DNA of 64,000 nt from Candidatus Enterococcus moelleringii (lineage in GTDB: Bacteria; Bacillota; Bacilli; Lactobacillales; Enterococcaceae): assembly GCF_017377575.1 (NCBI RefSeq), contig NZ_JAFREM010000030.1:28272-92271 (forward strand). The letters are read 5' to 3'. Position numbers and translations under genes: made by a program. Within the stretch, counting starts at the first letter, position 1; the number at the start of each line of letters is the position of its first letter. Below, piece by piece: positions 49,974 through 57,567 of this stretch. The notes under the pieces are model-generated. The model saw only the letters and a program-made list of their open reading frames with translations, had not been told where the DNA came from and searched no databases.

Positions 49974-52241
49974 TTACTCTGCCGGCTTCAAAGCAGTAGC
50001 AAAATCAATGCGCTTAATTTTCCGATTTAAAAACGCTTGAACCAATAGCATACATCCCAAAAGAATTCCACTAGCAATAATCAGACTTTGCGAGGTGATA
50101 TTAGGCAGAAATTGCTGATTTTCAGTTGAGACCATTGATACGTATGCGTTGAGAAATAGCCAACCCAAGGGTAAACTTAACAGCCATCCAATACTTGTCA
50201 GCAAAACGGTTTCCAATAGTGACAAACGCAAGACTTCTGATTGAGTGAAACCAAGTACCTTCAATGTAGCAAATTCAATAAAGCGTTCAGAGAAAATTAA
50301 TAGATGGCAGTTCATCATAATCGTAATTCCTAAAGCTAAAGCCGCCAAGATCAGCAGCGAAATAATGAAGCGAATACCTTCAATCAGCTGCTGGGAATCT
50401 TCGTATTGCTGCGTCTTAGGGGTTGAACTGGAAAAATAGGGGGAGTCGCTAATGTCGCCAGCTGATTCCAATAAAATTGATTGCGGCAAAAAGACTTGAT
50501 CAAGGTTCTGCCAAACTCGTTGTGAAAAGAAAAGTCCTTGAGGCGCGGATAACTCAGCCAAAGCTTTCACAAATAAAGGACGAATCGTCTGGTCCAGTTG
50601 TACATAAATCGTATCATCCGCTTGAATGTGGTGCTTGTCCGCAAGAGCAGCGGAGACAATCACTTCGTTTTCCTCTAAATCACCAAGCTCAAGCACTTCA
50701 CTATTATTTTCTAAGCGTAGCAATTCTCCAGAAGAAAGTATTGAAGCTGTAACACTTTGTTCTTCGCTGCCATTTAGCAAAGTGACCGATTGTTGTTCTA
50801 GCCATTGTCCATCCTGAGTGAGCAATTTTTCCGTGTCTTGCTGGAGTTCTTGCGGTAACGGCTGTATGAAAACAGCTTTTTCCTGATAATGATACGTTTC
50901 GTAAAAAACATGATTCAATGAGTAATCAATGGAATCATTGATGCCAAATGCGGCAATCAATAAAATCATACAGCCCATCGCACCAAAAATGCCGAGAATT
51001 CCCCGCCGCAGATTTCTTTGGATGTCTCGCAAGGTCCATTGCAGTGAAAAGGGCAGGTACTGCCAAATAAACGAATGCTCCAACCATACACGACGAAAAC
51101 GCTTATTGGATTGTTTTTGTAGAATCGTAGCTGGTAGTTCGTTAATGATCGGAATTACTGGAATTAAAGTGACTAGAACACTGGCAATTGTAACAACGAT
51201 TACCATCGCATATCCCAACATATTAGCTGAGCTTTCCCATCCTGGAACAGAAAACTGGTTGCCGATAACAGATAATAAAATCGGTGACAATACATTTGGC
51301 CCCAGCAAGCAGCCGATCAGTGAGCCAATGAATGAGACAAATAGGCCAAATAAAGAATAATGCAGCAGTAATGCCGGTTTGCTTAACCCTTGTGCAAGTA
51401 AAGAACCAATTTGCAATTGCTGCTGTTTAACAAAGCGGCGCATGGTAGCTTCCATGGTAATCAACGTCAAAATCAGAAATAAGGCTGAAAACAAAAGAGC
51501 TAACCGTCTAATCTGTAAAGTTCGATCCGTGAAGACTGAGATGCCGGTGCTGTCTTCTTGAGGTGTTAGTTGTTGGAAATCTGCACCCCAGATTTCTGTT
51601 AGCTGATTTTCCAACCAAGGTTGATTGATGTTCTCCTTTGTATTCAGCAACAACTGATGGGTGGTGAACAGCGATAATGATGGAAAGGTGTCTTCTGAAA
51701 CATAGGCATAACCAGTTTTTTCATGATCTGGGACGGGTTGATCGGCATTTTCGGTGAAGTAAATAAATTCCGGCTGCCGAATCGTTCCCAAAATTTCGCA
51801 AGCAACTTGGTTAATCACAATAGTATCGCCTAGTTGGTAATCATTGACTTGGAAAAAATCCTCATCCAACCATATACCAGCTTGCTGGCCTAATGCTTCG
51901 CCGCGAACAACTAGCGGATGACTGATACTTGATTGATCAAAAGAAAGGACAGTCAGTGAAAAGTCATCGTTTTTAATCTGTCCGACGCTGCGATGTGCCG
52001 TTTCTTCTACAGCAGACAGCTGAGTCGTTTCTTTTTCCTTAGTCGCGTCATATTGTTGAAGGGTCACCAAATCATCCGCCAATTGACTTTCTTCAATGAA
52101 GCTTTCCCCAGTTTGTTCCATTTGCTGGCTGAGAGAATAAATCCCGGTAAAAACAAACAAGCAAATAAAACTCATTAGGAAAACGGCGAAGAAGCTTAAA
52201 CCGTTTTGTTTGAAATCGCGCAAAGTTTTACGTAACAGCAT
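49974..52241 (-). CDS. ABC transporter permease, FtsX/MacB type
   Basis: A 755-residue membrane protein with two FtsX-like units. The order is: helix 1 (about 15-37), large extracellular domain (about 40-240), three helices (about 245-370), a hinge, then one helix near 420, a second extracellular domain (about 440-610) and three helices at the end. It lacks a signal peptide. It overlaps the ATPase gene by 1 base. Such pairs export peptides or lipids, or sense antibiotics. The substrate is unknown. A divergent TetR-type gene likely controls it. Confidence 0.87.
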   Translation of the reverse strand: MLLRKTLRDFKQNGLSFFAVFLMSFICLFVFTGIYSLSQQMEQTGESFIEESQLADDLVTLQQYDATKEKETTQLSAVEETAHRSVGQIKNDDFSLTVLSFDQSSISHPLVVRGEALGQQAGIWLDEDFFQVNDYQLGDTIVINQVACEILGTIRQPEFIYFTENADQPVPDHEKTGYAYVSEDTFPSLSLFTTHQLLLNTKENINQPWLENQLTEIWGADFQQLTPQEDSTGISVFTDRTLQIRRLALLFSALFLILTLITMEATMRRFVKQQQLQIGSLLAQGLSKPALLLHYSLFGLFVSFIGSLIGCLLGPNVLSPILLSVIGNQFSVPGWESSANMLGYAMVIVVTIASVLVTLIPVIPIINELPATILQKQSNKRFRRVWLEHSFIWQYLPFSLQWTLRDIQRNLRRGILGIFGAMGCMILLIAAFGINDSIDYSLNHVFYETYHYQEKAVFIQPLPQELQQDTEKLLTQDGQWLEQQSVTLLNGSEEQSVTASILSSGELLRLENNSEVLELGDLEENEVIVSAALADKHHIQADDTIYVQLDQTIRPLFVKALAELSAPQGLFFSQRVWQNLDQVFLPQSILLESAGDISDSPYFSSSTPKTQQYEDSQQLIEGIRFIISLLILAALALGITIMMNCHLLIFSERFIEFATLKVLGFTQSEVLRLSLLETVLLTSIGWLLSLPLGWLFLNAYVSMVSTENQQFLPNITSQSLIIASGILLGCMLLVQAFLNRKIKRIDFATALKPAE

Positions 52242-52942
52242 TACCAGTTCACCTCATCAATCTTCAACGGCTGAGGCTGGTATTCATTTTTAATGATCTC
52301 ACCATCTTTTAAATGAATCACCCGATCTGCAATTTGGGCAATCGCAGCATTATGGGTGACAATGACAATCGTGTGACCATGTAATTCAGCCATTTCTTTT
52401 AACAAATGCAGGACCTGCTGCCCAGTGGTACTGTCCAAGGCGCCGGTAGGTTCGTCGCACAAGATTAATTGAGGATTTTTGCAGACAGCGCGGGCAATCG
52501 ATACTCGCTGCTGTTCTCCACCGGATAATTCTTGTGGGAAGTTGCCTAGCCGATGGGAGAGTTGTACCCGTTCCAAAATATCAGCTGCTTCAAAAGGATT
52601 TTTGGCGATCCTTTGAGCAATTGCGACATTTTCTAAGGCAGTTAGAGTTGGAATCAAGTTATAGAACTGAAAGATAAACCCGACGCTATGACGACGGTAA
52701 TTGGTTAACTCCTTACTTTTAAGCTTATGAATTGCCAGCTCATCCACCATCAATTCACCACTGGTAGTTTGGTCCATTCCTCCTAATAAATTTAATAAGG
52801 TGGTTTTGCCAGATCCGCTGGGACCTAAAATTACAGTAAGCTCACCTTTTTCAATCGAAAATGACACTTTCTTTAAAGCGGGAATTTCGGCTGTAGCGGT
52901 TAGATAATTCTTTTGTAAGTTCTGTGCATGAATGTATTGCAT
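52241..52942 (-). CDS. ABC transporter ATPase, LolD/MacB type
   Basis: A 233-residue ATPase. Walker A is G-P-S-G-S-G-K-T-T-L, Q-loop F-I-F-Q-F-Y-N-L, signature L-S-G-G-E-Q-Q-R and Walker B L-I-L-C-D-E-P-T-G-A. The ATG at 52942 is chosen because GGAGGAG lies eight bases upstream; an earlier in-frame start at 52957 overlaps that site. It pairs with the FtsX-type permease. Confidence 0.92.
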   Translation of the reverse strand: MQYIHAQNLQKNYLTATAEIPALKKVSFSIEKGELTVILGPSGSGKTTLLNLLGGMDQTTSGELMVDELAIHKLKSKELTNYRRHSVGFIFQFYNLIPTLTALENVAIAQRIAKNPFEAADILERVQLSHRLGNFPQELSGGEQQRVSIARAVCKNPQLILCDEPTGALDSTTGQQVLHLLKEMAELHGHTIVIVTHNAAIAQIADRVIHLKDGEIIKNEYQPQPLKIDEVNW

Positions 52943-52962
52943 AAAATTCTCCTCCATTTTTG

Positions 52963-53043
52963 AACACTGTGTTGCTTTGCGATGTGCTTTAGTTTAGGAT
53001 GAAATCAGCAAACTAGCAATCAACAAAAATAAACAGAGTGTTT
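52963..53043. promoter_or_regulatory. Candidate TetR operators in the divergent region
   Basis: Two related palindromes lie between the ATPase and the TetR-type gene: AACACTGTGTT (52963-52973) and AAACAGAGTGTTT (53031-53043). They share AACA(C/G)-TGTT half sites and are likely bound by the local regulator. Confidence 0.5.
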
Positions 53044-53116
53044 AAAAATGTGACAGAAATCGACAAGTTGTTGAAAAATTGAACAGATAGAAGAAAATTG
53101 TGGAGGGAAAACGAAT

Positions 53117-53728
53117 ATGTCCAACAAAACAGATCGAACGAAAACCCATATTGTAACGATTTTTTTTGAAATGATGGATGAAATCGGGTTTGAAAAAATC
53201 ACCGTTGCCAGCTTATCCAAGCGGGCTAAAATTAACCGTGGGACATTCTATAACTACTTTCCAGATAAGTATGCGATTATCGAAGAGGTGGAAGAGGAGA
53301 TGTACACCAACTTTGAAAAAGTGATGAGAGAACATATAGGTGTAGCTGTAACAAGTAAAATCGATCAGTATGGTCGAAAGAATGTTGGGTTGTTTTTCAA
53401 AGAAGCCTCGGAGAAGTTGATGATGTTCTTATATCAACGTAAGGAGCTGGCTCAAATTTTAGTTGGTAAAAATGGCCGCCCCCATTTCATTGAACGGTTG
53501 GAACGATTGTACATTGAAACGGTTCAGGAGAAGTTGGAAGTAATTCCACACGAAATTACAGAAAGCGAAAAGCTGCAGCAGGAATTTATTTATTACGGAG
53601 TGATAGCGGTTGTTAAACGCTGGCTGCGGACAGGAGCAAAACAATCACCAGAAGAGGTTGCAAAAATTCTTGCCAAATGCATGACCGTGGCGCCTATTAC
53701 TATTTTTGAGGAAATTGAAACAAGATAA
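53117..53728 (+). CDS. TetR-family transcriptional regulator
   Basis: A 203-residue regulator. Helix-turn-helix at about 25-50: I-T-V-A-S-L-S-K-R-A-K-I-N-R-G-T-F-Y-N-Y-F. The helical C-terminal domain would bind a ligand and dimerise. It is divergent from the ABC exporter pair and probably represses it. The ribosome site is GGAGGG. It ends at a strong terminator. Confidence 0.9.
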   Translation: MSNKTDRTKTHIVTIFFEMMDEIGFEKITVASLSKRAKINRGTFYNYFPDKYAIIEEVEEEMYTNFEKVMREHIGVAVTSKIDQYGRKNVGLFFKEASEKLMMFLYQRKELAQILVGKNGRPHFIERLERLYIETVQEKLEVIPHEITESEKLQQEFIYYGVIAVVKRWLRTGAKQSPEEVAKILAKCMTVAPITIFEEIETR

Positions 53729-53735
53729 AAAAAGC

Positions 53736-53770
53736 CTTTAAGGACTGCTAAAGCTTAGCGGTCCTTAAAG
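53736..53770. terminator. Bidirectional intrinsic terminator
   Basis: CTTTAAGGAC-x-GCTAA / TTAGC-x-GTCCTTAAAG, with an A run to the left. It ends both the TetR-type gene and the minus-strand MGMT-like gene. Confidence 0.85.
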
Positions 53771-53776
53771 ACTAAT

Positions 53777-54256
53777 CTAGTCCAACTCAAATAATACATC
53801 TTTGTAATCTTCCACATAATAACGCAAATTTTTTCTTCCCCGCTGGATAATAGTATGTCCTTCGTTTTCCAGCTTAGCCTTTTGCGCTTCGACTCCACCA
53901 GGATATTTTGGGTTTAGCTCGCCATTGGTTTTGAGAGTCCGCCAATAAGGAGTAGAATTCGTTGAGCGCTGTTCGTCGGCCCAAGCAGCAATCGAAATAA
54001 AAATCCCAGCAGTCATTGGTTCAGTAAAATCAGCGTCATTTTTCTTAGCGAGATAGTCTCTGATTTCAGTGACCGTTAGAATTTTTCCTTCAGGAACTCG
54101 TTTCATTATCTCATCATAAACTAGTGGTGGAGCGAAAAACATTCTGTCCCCACCGTAACGCTGGATCGTTTTAGGATCAGTTACTCGTTGCATTTTCGGC
54201 ATGTCTCGATTATCCTGCAGCATCGCGTTAAAATCTTTTTTTGCTTCATTTGCCAT
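53777..54256 (-). CDS. MGMT-family (alkyltransferase-like) protein without the active cysteine
   Basis: A 159-residue protein. Residues 60-140 match the DNA-binding half of O6-methylguanine-DNA methyltransferase: a V-T-E-I-R-D-Y-L helix, then P-Y-W-R, G-E-L, G-G-V-E-A-Q and L-E-N-E-G. The catalytic P-C-H-R of repair enzymes is P-Y-W-R-like here, and the whole protein has no cysteine. It therefore resembles alkyltransferase-like proteins that flag damaged bases for excision repair, but with an N-terminal extension of about 50 residues. It overlaps the upstream phosphatidyltransferase gene by 11 bases. Confidence 0.7.
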   Translation of the reverse strand: MANEAKKDFNAMLQDNRDMPKMQRVTDPKTIQRYGGDRMFFAPPLVYDEIMKRVPEGKILTVTEIRDYLAKKNDADFTEPMTAGIFISIAAWADEQRSTNSTPYWRTLKTNGELNPKYPGGVEAQKAKLENEGHTIIQRGRKNLRYYVEDYKDVLFELD

Positions 54257-54800
54257 TAGCTGACCTCCTCGTCATATGAAAGAGTGATGGACAATTTAGA
54301 TCCAAATCTTTTGAAAGCAGCACAATACATAATTCCTCCGAAGCAGAAAAAACAGCAATTACTATGATCAACGGTCCCCAGATATTCAAAGGACTAGTGA
54401 CATATAGCAACGGCACTAAAAATAGCAGCAGACCAGTCAATTTGTTTAGCCTAGTGTGAAAACTGGTCCATTGACGATAGCGCGCAAAGCCGATGCTGTA
54501 GGTGACTAATCGTATCAGCAGCACCATTCCTGCTGAATAAAGCAGCCACTTAGGAAACCAAAGGACCCAAAGCAGCCTTCCGCCAGCAATAAGCAAAAAG
54601 ATAGCATCAGCGATTGTATCCAATTTTGTTCCAAGCGTGCTGGTCCAATTCATTTTGCGGGCAATCAAACCATCCACCATGTCACTGATGCCGCACAGAC
54701 TGTAAATAATCAAAAATAGAAGGCTAAGTGGTTTAACCAATAATAAAATCAGCGAAAGAATGATCCGACAGATAGTTAGGATATTAGGAATCTTGTTCAT
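54246..54800 (-). CDS. CDP-alcohol phosphatidyltransferase family protein
   Basis: A 184-residue membrane enzyme with about five helices. The complete family motif is present: D-M-V-D-G-L-I-A-R, eight residues, G-x3-D-x3-D (about 40-65). These enzymes transfer a phosphatidyl group from CDP-diacylglycerol to an alcohol. The gene is not next to other lipid genes, so it could be a second phosphatidylglycerophosphate synthase or an enzyme for another head group. The ribosome site is AAGGAG. Confidence 0.85.
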   Translation of the reverse strand: MNKIPNILTICRIILSLILLLVKPLSLLFLIIYSLCGISDMVDGLIARKMNWTSTLGTKLDTIADAIFLLIAGGRLLWVLWFPKWLLYSAGMVLLIRLVTYSIGFARYRQWTSFHTRLNKLTGLLLFLVPLLYVTSPLNIWGPLIIVIAVFSASEELCIVLLSKDLDLNCPSLFHMTRRSANGK

Positions 54801-54833
54801 GGCAAGCTCCTTTCATTCAGTATAAAGAAAAGA

Positions 54834-54862
54834 CCAATCATTTTCCAATAGAAAATGATTGG
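54834..54862 (-). terminator. Intrinsic terminator of LacI cassette copy 2
   Basis: CCAATCATTTTC / GAAAATGATTGG, perfect 12-bp stem. On the minus strand it is followed by TCTTTTCTTT. Confidence 0.8.
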
Positions 54863-54867
54863 CTTGA

Positions 54868-55782
54868 TTAGCGTCGGATTAACTTATAGGGCAGACAAAT
54901 TTTTTCCTGTGTTCCTTGATAAAAAAGCTGAAAGGCTTGTCGCCCGCAATCCTTCAGATGATGATCAATAGAAGAAAAATTCATCACTTCACTGATTAAG
55001 AGATTTTCCCGACCCACTATTTTGGGAGTAGGATAGTTCCTTAAAATGACCGCAGCAACTTCATCTCCATTAGCGAGAATGCCGTCAACTTTTCTTTCAG
55101 CAAAAAAGGTAGCTGCCTGCAGACCATCCTCAGCTGAAAAACAATCCCAAAAAATATTATCGGCATCAAAATCGGGGAACACCTTGCGACTAAGCCGTTC
55201 AATCAATACCGAATCTTGGCTGATTTTTTTACTTCGCCCCAAGGTAATGCCTAATTTTTTAATTCCTTGCTCCTTCAAATAAAGGAGGGCTTCGTAAAGG
55301 GAAGATTCCAAATCGATAAAAACGCAACTGGCATTTTCTAGGTTAACATCTTGGCAAAAAATGATTGGACCATAGGCTAAGTACTCCTCATAAAATTGGG
55401 GCTTATTAGCCATGGTAGTAATAATCAGCCCGTCAAATTCTTTAGCAGCAAATTGATCCAGGTACTGCTGTTCTAATGCTGGGTCATAATTAGTTGGCAG
55501 CAAAGTAATCTTGTAAGAATGAAGAAAGGCTTCCTTAATGATGCCGCTTAACAGCTGGTCGTAATATGCGTGGTTAGTAAAAGGCAATATAACTCCAACA
55601 TTTTTCGTTTTTCCATGACTCAAATTTTGAGCGGTTTTATTAGGAATGTAGTTCAGCTCTTTCATAACCGCTAATACTCTCTGACGCTTTTCTTCTTTAA
55701 TATAGGGATATTCATTGATCACTCTTGAAATGGTAGAAACTGAATAACCGGTTTTCTTAGCTATATCGCGGATATTTGCCAT
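54868..55782 (-). CDS. LacI-family transcriptional regulator, copy 2
   Basis: A 304-residue repressor closely related to the one at 24737. The helix-turn-helix is nearly identical (I-R-D-I-A-K-K-T-G-Y-S-V-S-T-I-S-R-V-I-N), so the two probably bind the same kind of operator. The sensor domain shares L-L-P-T-N-Y-D-P-A and the end M-N-F-S-S-I-D-H-H-L but differs in the middle, which suggests a different effector. It overlaps the small gene upstream by 26 bases. It has no ribosome site as strong as copy 1, so it may be coupled. Confidence 0.9.
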   Translation of the reverse strand: MANIRDIAKKTGYSVSTISRVINEYPYIKEEKRQRVLAVMKELNYIPNKTAQNLSHGKTKNVGVILPFTNHAYYDQLLSGIIKEAFLHSYKITLLPTNYDPALEQQYLDQFAAKEFDGLIITTMANKPQFYEEYLAYGPIIFCQDVNLENASCVFIDLESSLYEALLYLKEQGIKKLGITLGRSKKISQDSVLIERLSRKVFPDFDADNIFWDCFSAEDGLQAATFFAERKVDGILANGDEVAAVILRNYPTPKIVGRENLLISEVMNFSSIDHHLKDCGRQAFQLFYQGTQEKICLPYKLIRR

Positions 55783-56071
55783 AATTGATTACCTCGTTTG
55801 TTAAGGATAATTGGTTATGCAAGTCAGTAATAATTGCTGGCCCGCTTTCAAATATGGCGAACTGTTCGTCTTCATATGAAAATATGATCCGTTTGCCGCC
55901 GTAATATTGATCCTCCCCTAAGTATGAAACCTTGGATAAATCAATCACTCGTTTAAGAGGTTTCCATAATCCAGCTGATCGGGTAATGATTAAGCAATTA
56001 TTTTTTACTTGGAGAAATGCATAAAACAATGTTTCTTTTCCGTCTTTTTGAATTTTAACATAAGTTCGCAT
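55757..56071 (-). CDS. Small protein paired with a LacI-type regulator, copy 2
   Basis: A 104-residue, beta-rich soluble protein, related to the one at 24446-24718 (Y-V-K-I-Q, Y-A-F-L-Q-V-K-N, F-A-I-F-E-S-G). It has an extra C-terminal tail of about 15 residues that overlaps the LacI-type gene. The ribosome site is AAGGAGG. No known family. It is the first gene of the minus-strand pair. Confidence 0.7.
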   Translation of the reverse strand: MRTYVKIQKDGKETLFYAFLQVKNNCLIITRSAGLWKPLKRVIDLSKVSYLGEDQYYGGKRIIFSYEDEQFAIFESGPAIITDLHNQLSLTNEVINYGKYPRYS

Positions 56072-56128
56072 GATAATTCCTCCTTGATTTTCATCTTAGT
56101 TTTTTGAAGCAATTTTCTATCTAAATGA

Positions 56129-56159
56129 AGTGTACGGTATGAAACGAGTTTCAATGCAA
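56129..56159 (-). promoter_or_regulatory. Promoter with embedded perfect operator, LacI cassette copy 2
   Basis: On the minus strand: -35 TTGCAT (56159-56154), 19-base spacer, -10 TACACT (56134-56129). The spacer begins with the perfect palindrome TGAAAC-TC-GTTTCA (56140-56153 on the plus strand). The geometry is identical to copy 1. The rest of the gap to the next gene (56160-56396) shows no ORF and no further motif that I can defend. Confidence 0.7.
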
Positions 56160-56396
56160 GCCTTTTGTTCAGAATAACTATAAAACTTTGTTGGGAAATT
56201 TTCCGGGGACTATAATCTTTCATGCTGGATGATGGGATAAGAAGGATTGTCCAGTTAGTAGGTTTAAAAGATTTCGCCAATTTTTGCAGCAATAAATACA
56301 AAATTTACGATAAAGCTGACTAAACTCCTTGCCACAGCATTTCTTTATCGGTACACTAGTTGAGGTAGAAATACGAAAGTTGAGGAGAAAAAGACG

Positions 56397-57254
56397 ATGG
56401 AAAACAAAAAAATAACGAAACAGTCGAAAAGTGACTGGATCTTGCGTTTTGTTAAGGGAATGTTTATTGGATCTGGCTTTATTTTGCCGGGTGTCAGCGG
56501 GGGAGCCTTGGCAGCTGTTTTTGGTATTTATGAACGAATTATTTCATTTTTAGCTCACATCACTAAGAACTTTAAAGAAAATGTTTTGTTCTTTATTCCA
56601 GTTGGACTGGGTGGTTTGACGGGGGTATTTCTATTATCCTTTGCAGTAAGTTTTTTGCTGGGAGAATTTGAAACGATTATCCTGTGGTTCTTTGTTGGTT
56701 GTATTATCGGAACTGTTCCAGCGTTATGGAATGAAGCAGGTAAGCACGGACGTTCCAACAAGGATATCATCATTTTAGTGATCAGCTTTATTGTTGGATT
56801 TCTATTTTTATGGCAAGGTTCAGGCTTGTTCGGCGAAGTGGATCAAAACTTCTTTACTTGGATGATTGCCGGTGGGTTGATCGGATTAGGCCTGATTGTA
56901 CCAGGATTAAGTCCTTCTAACTTTTTAGTCTATATGGGTATGTATAAGGCGATGGCTGATGGCTTTAAGAGTTTGGATATGAGTGTGATTTTCCCTATCG
57001 GTATCGGCGGATTGGTCACTGTATTAAGCTTGTCAAAAGTGATGGATTGGATTTTCAATCGTTATTTTGCCCCGATGTTCCACTTTATTTTAGGGATTGT
57101 TTTCGCTTCGACCATTATGATTGTTCCTACTGACTACAGCGGTATCGGTATCTTAGGTTATCTCGGTTGTGCCGTGTTATGTTTCTTAGGAGCAGCGCTA
57201 GGCTGGTGGATGAGCCGCTTAGAGGAACGTTACAAACCGGAAGAAGAAATTTAG
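56397..57254 (+). CDS. DUF368 membrane protein, PopT-like undecaprenyl-phosphate translocase
   Basis: A 285-residue protein with about eight helices. The DUF368 signature occurs twice: G-S-G-F-I-L-P-G-V-S-G-G (about 24-35) and G-L-I-V-P-G-L-S-P-S-N (about 163-173), reflecting two inverted re-entrant halves. Members of the family (PopT) have been shown to recycle undecaprenyl phosphate across the membrane for cell-wall synthesis. It is monocistronic. The start follows GAGGAGAAAAAG. Confidence 0.88.
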   Translation: MENKKITKQSKSDWILRFVKGMFIGSGFILPGVSGGALAAVFGIYERIISFLAHITKNFKENVLFFIPVGLGGLTGVFLLSFAVSFLLGEFETIILWFFVGCIIGTVPALWNEAGKHGRSNKDIIILVISFIVGFLFLWQGSGLFGEVDQNFFTWMIAGGLIGLGLIVPGLSPSNFLVYMGMYKAMADGFKSLDMSVIFPIGIGGLVTVLSLSKVMDWIFNRYFAPMFHFILGIVFASTIMIVPTDYSGIGILGYLGCAVLCFLGAALGWWMSRLEERYKPEEEI

Positions 57255-57329
57255 AGAAAAAGCAAAATTATGCTTGCAATTTTTTAAATAACCCTTTAAC
57301 ATGTTAGTAAGCATTCGAACTAGTAATAA

Positions 57330-57543
57330 ATTTTCAAGACTGCAGAGAGTTGATTCACCGGCTGAAAGATCAACGCGTCCACTGAAGTTTATGAACCTAT
57401 CGAAGATGATTGCTGTGATAAGCAGCACGTATCTCCAGCGTTAAGGGAGCTGAAGTTGGGTCAACAAAGTTTGGCCAAGCAAGGTGGTACCGCGAAATTA
57501 TCCGTTTCGTCCTTACATATTGTAGGGATGGAGCGGTTTTTTT
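57330..57543 (+). promoter_or_regulatory. T-box riboswitch, proline specifier (CCU), upstream of proS
   Basis: The leader contains a Stem I region with AGAGAG and CTGAAAG, the specifier segment ATGAA-CCT-ATCGAAG (Pro, CCU), the T-box core GGTGGTACCGCG (57483-57494) and a terminator, CCGTTTCGTCC..GGGATGGAGCGG plus T run (57502-57543). The bulge base U (UGGU) fits the A73 discriminator of tRNA-Pro. Starvation for prolyl-tRNA should induce proS. Confidence 0.88.
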
Positions 57544-57567
57544 ATTACATTTTAGGAGGATGCATAG

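Noticed and set aside
50245..51561. Several plus-strand open frames opposite the FtsX-type permease
   Set aside because: All are antisense to a 755-residue gene with good topology; none has a credible start signal.
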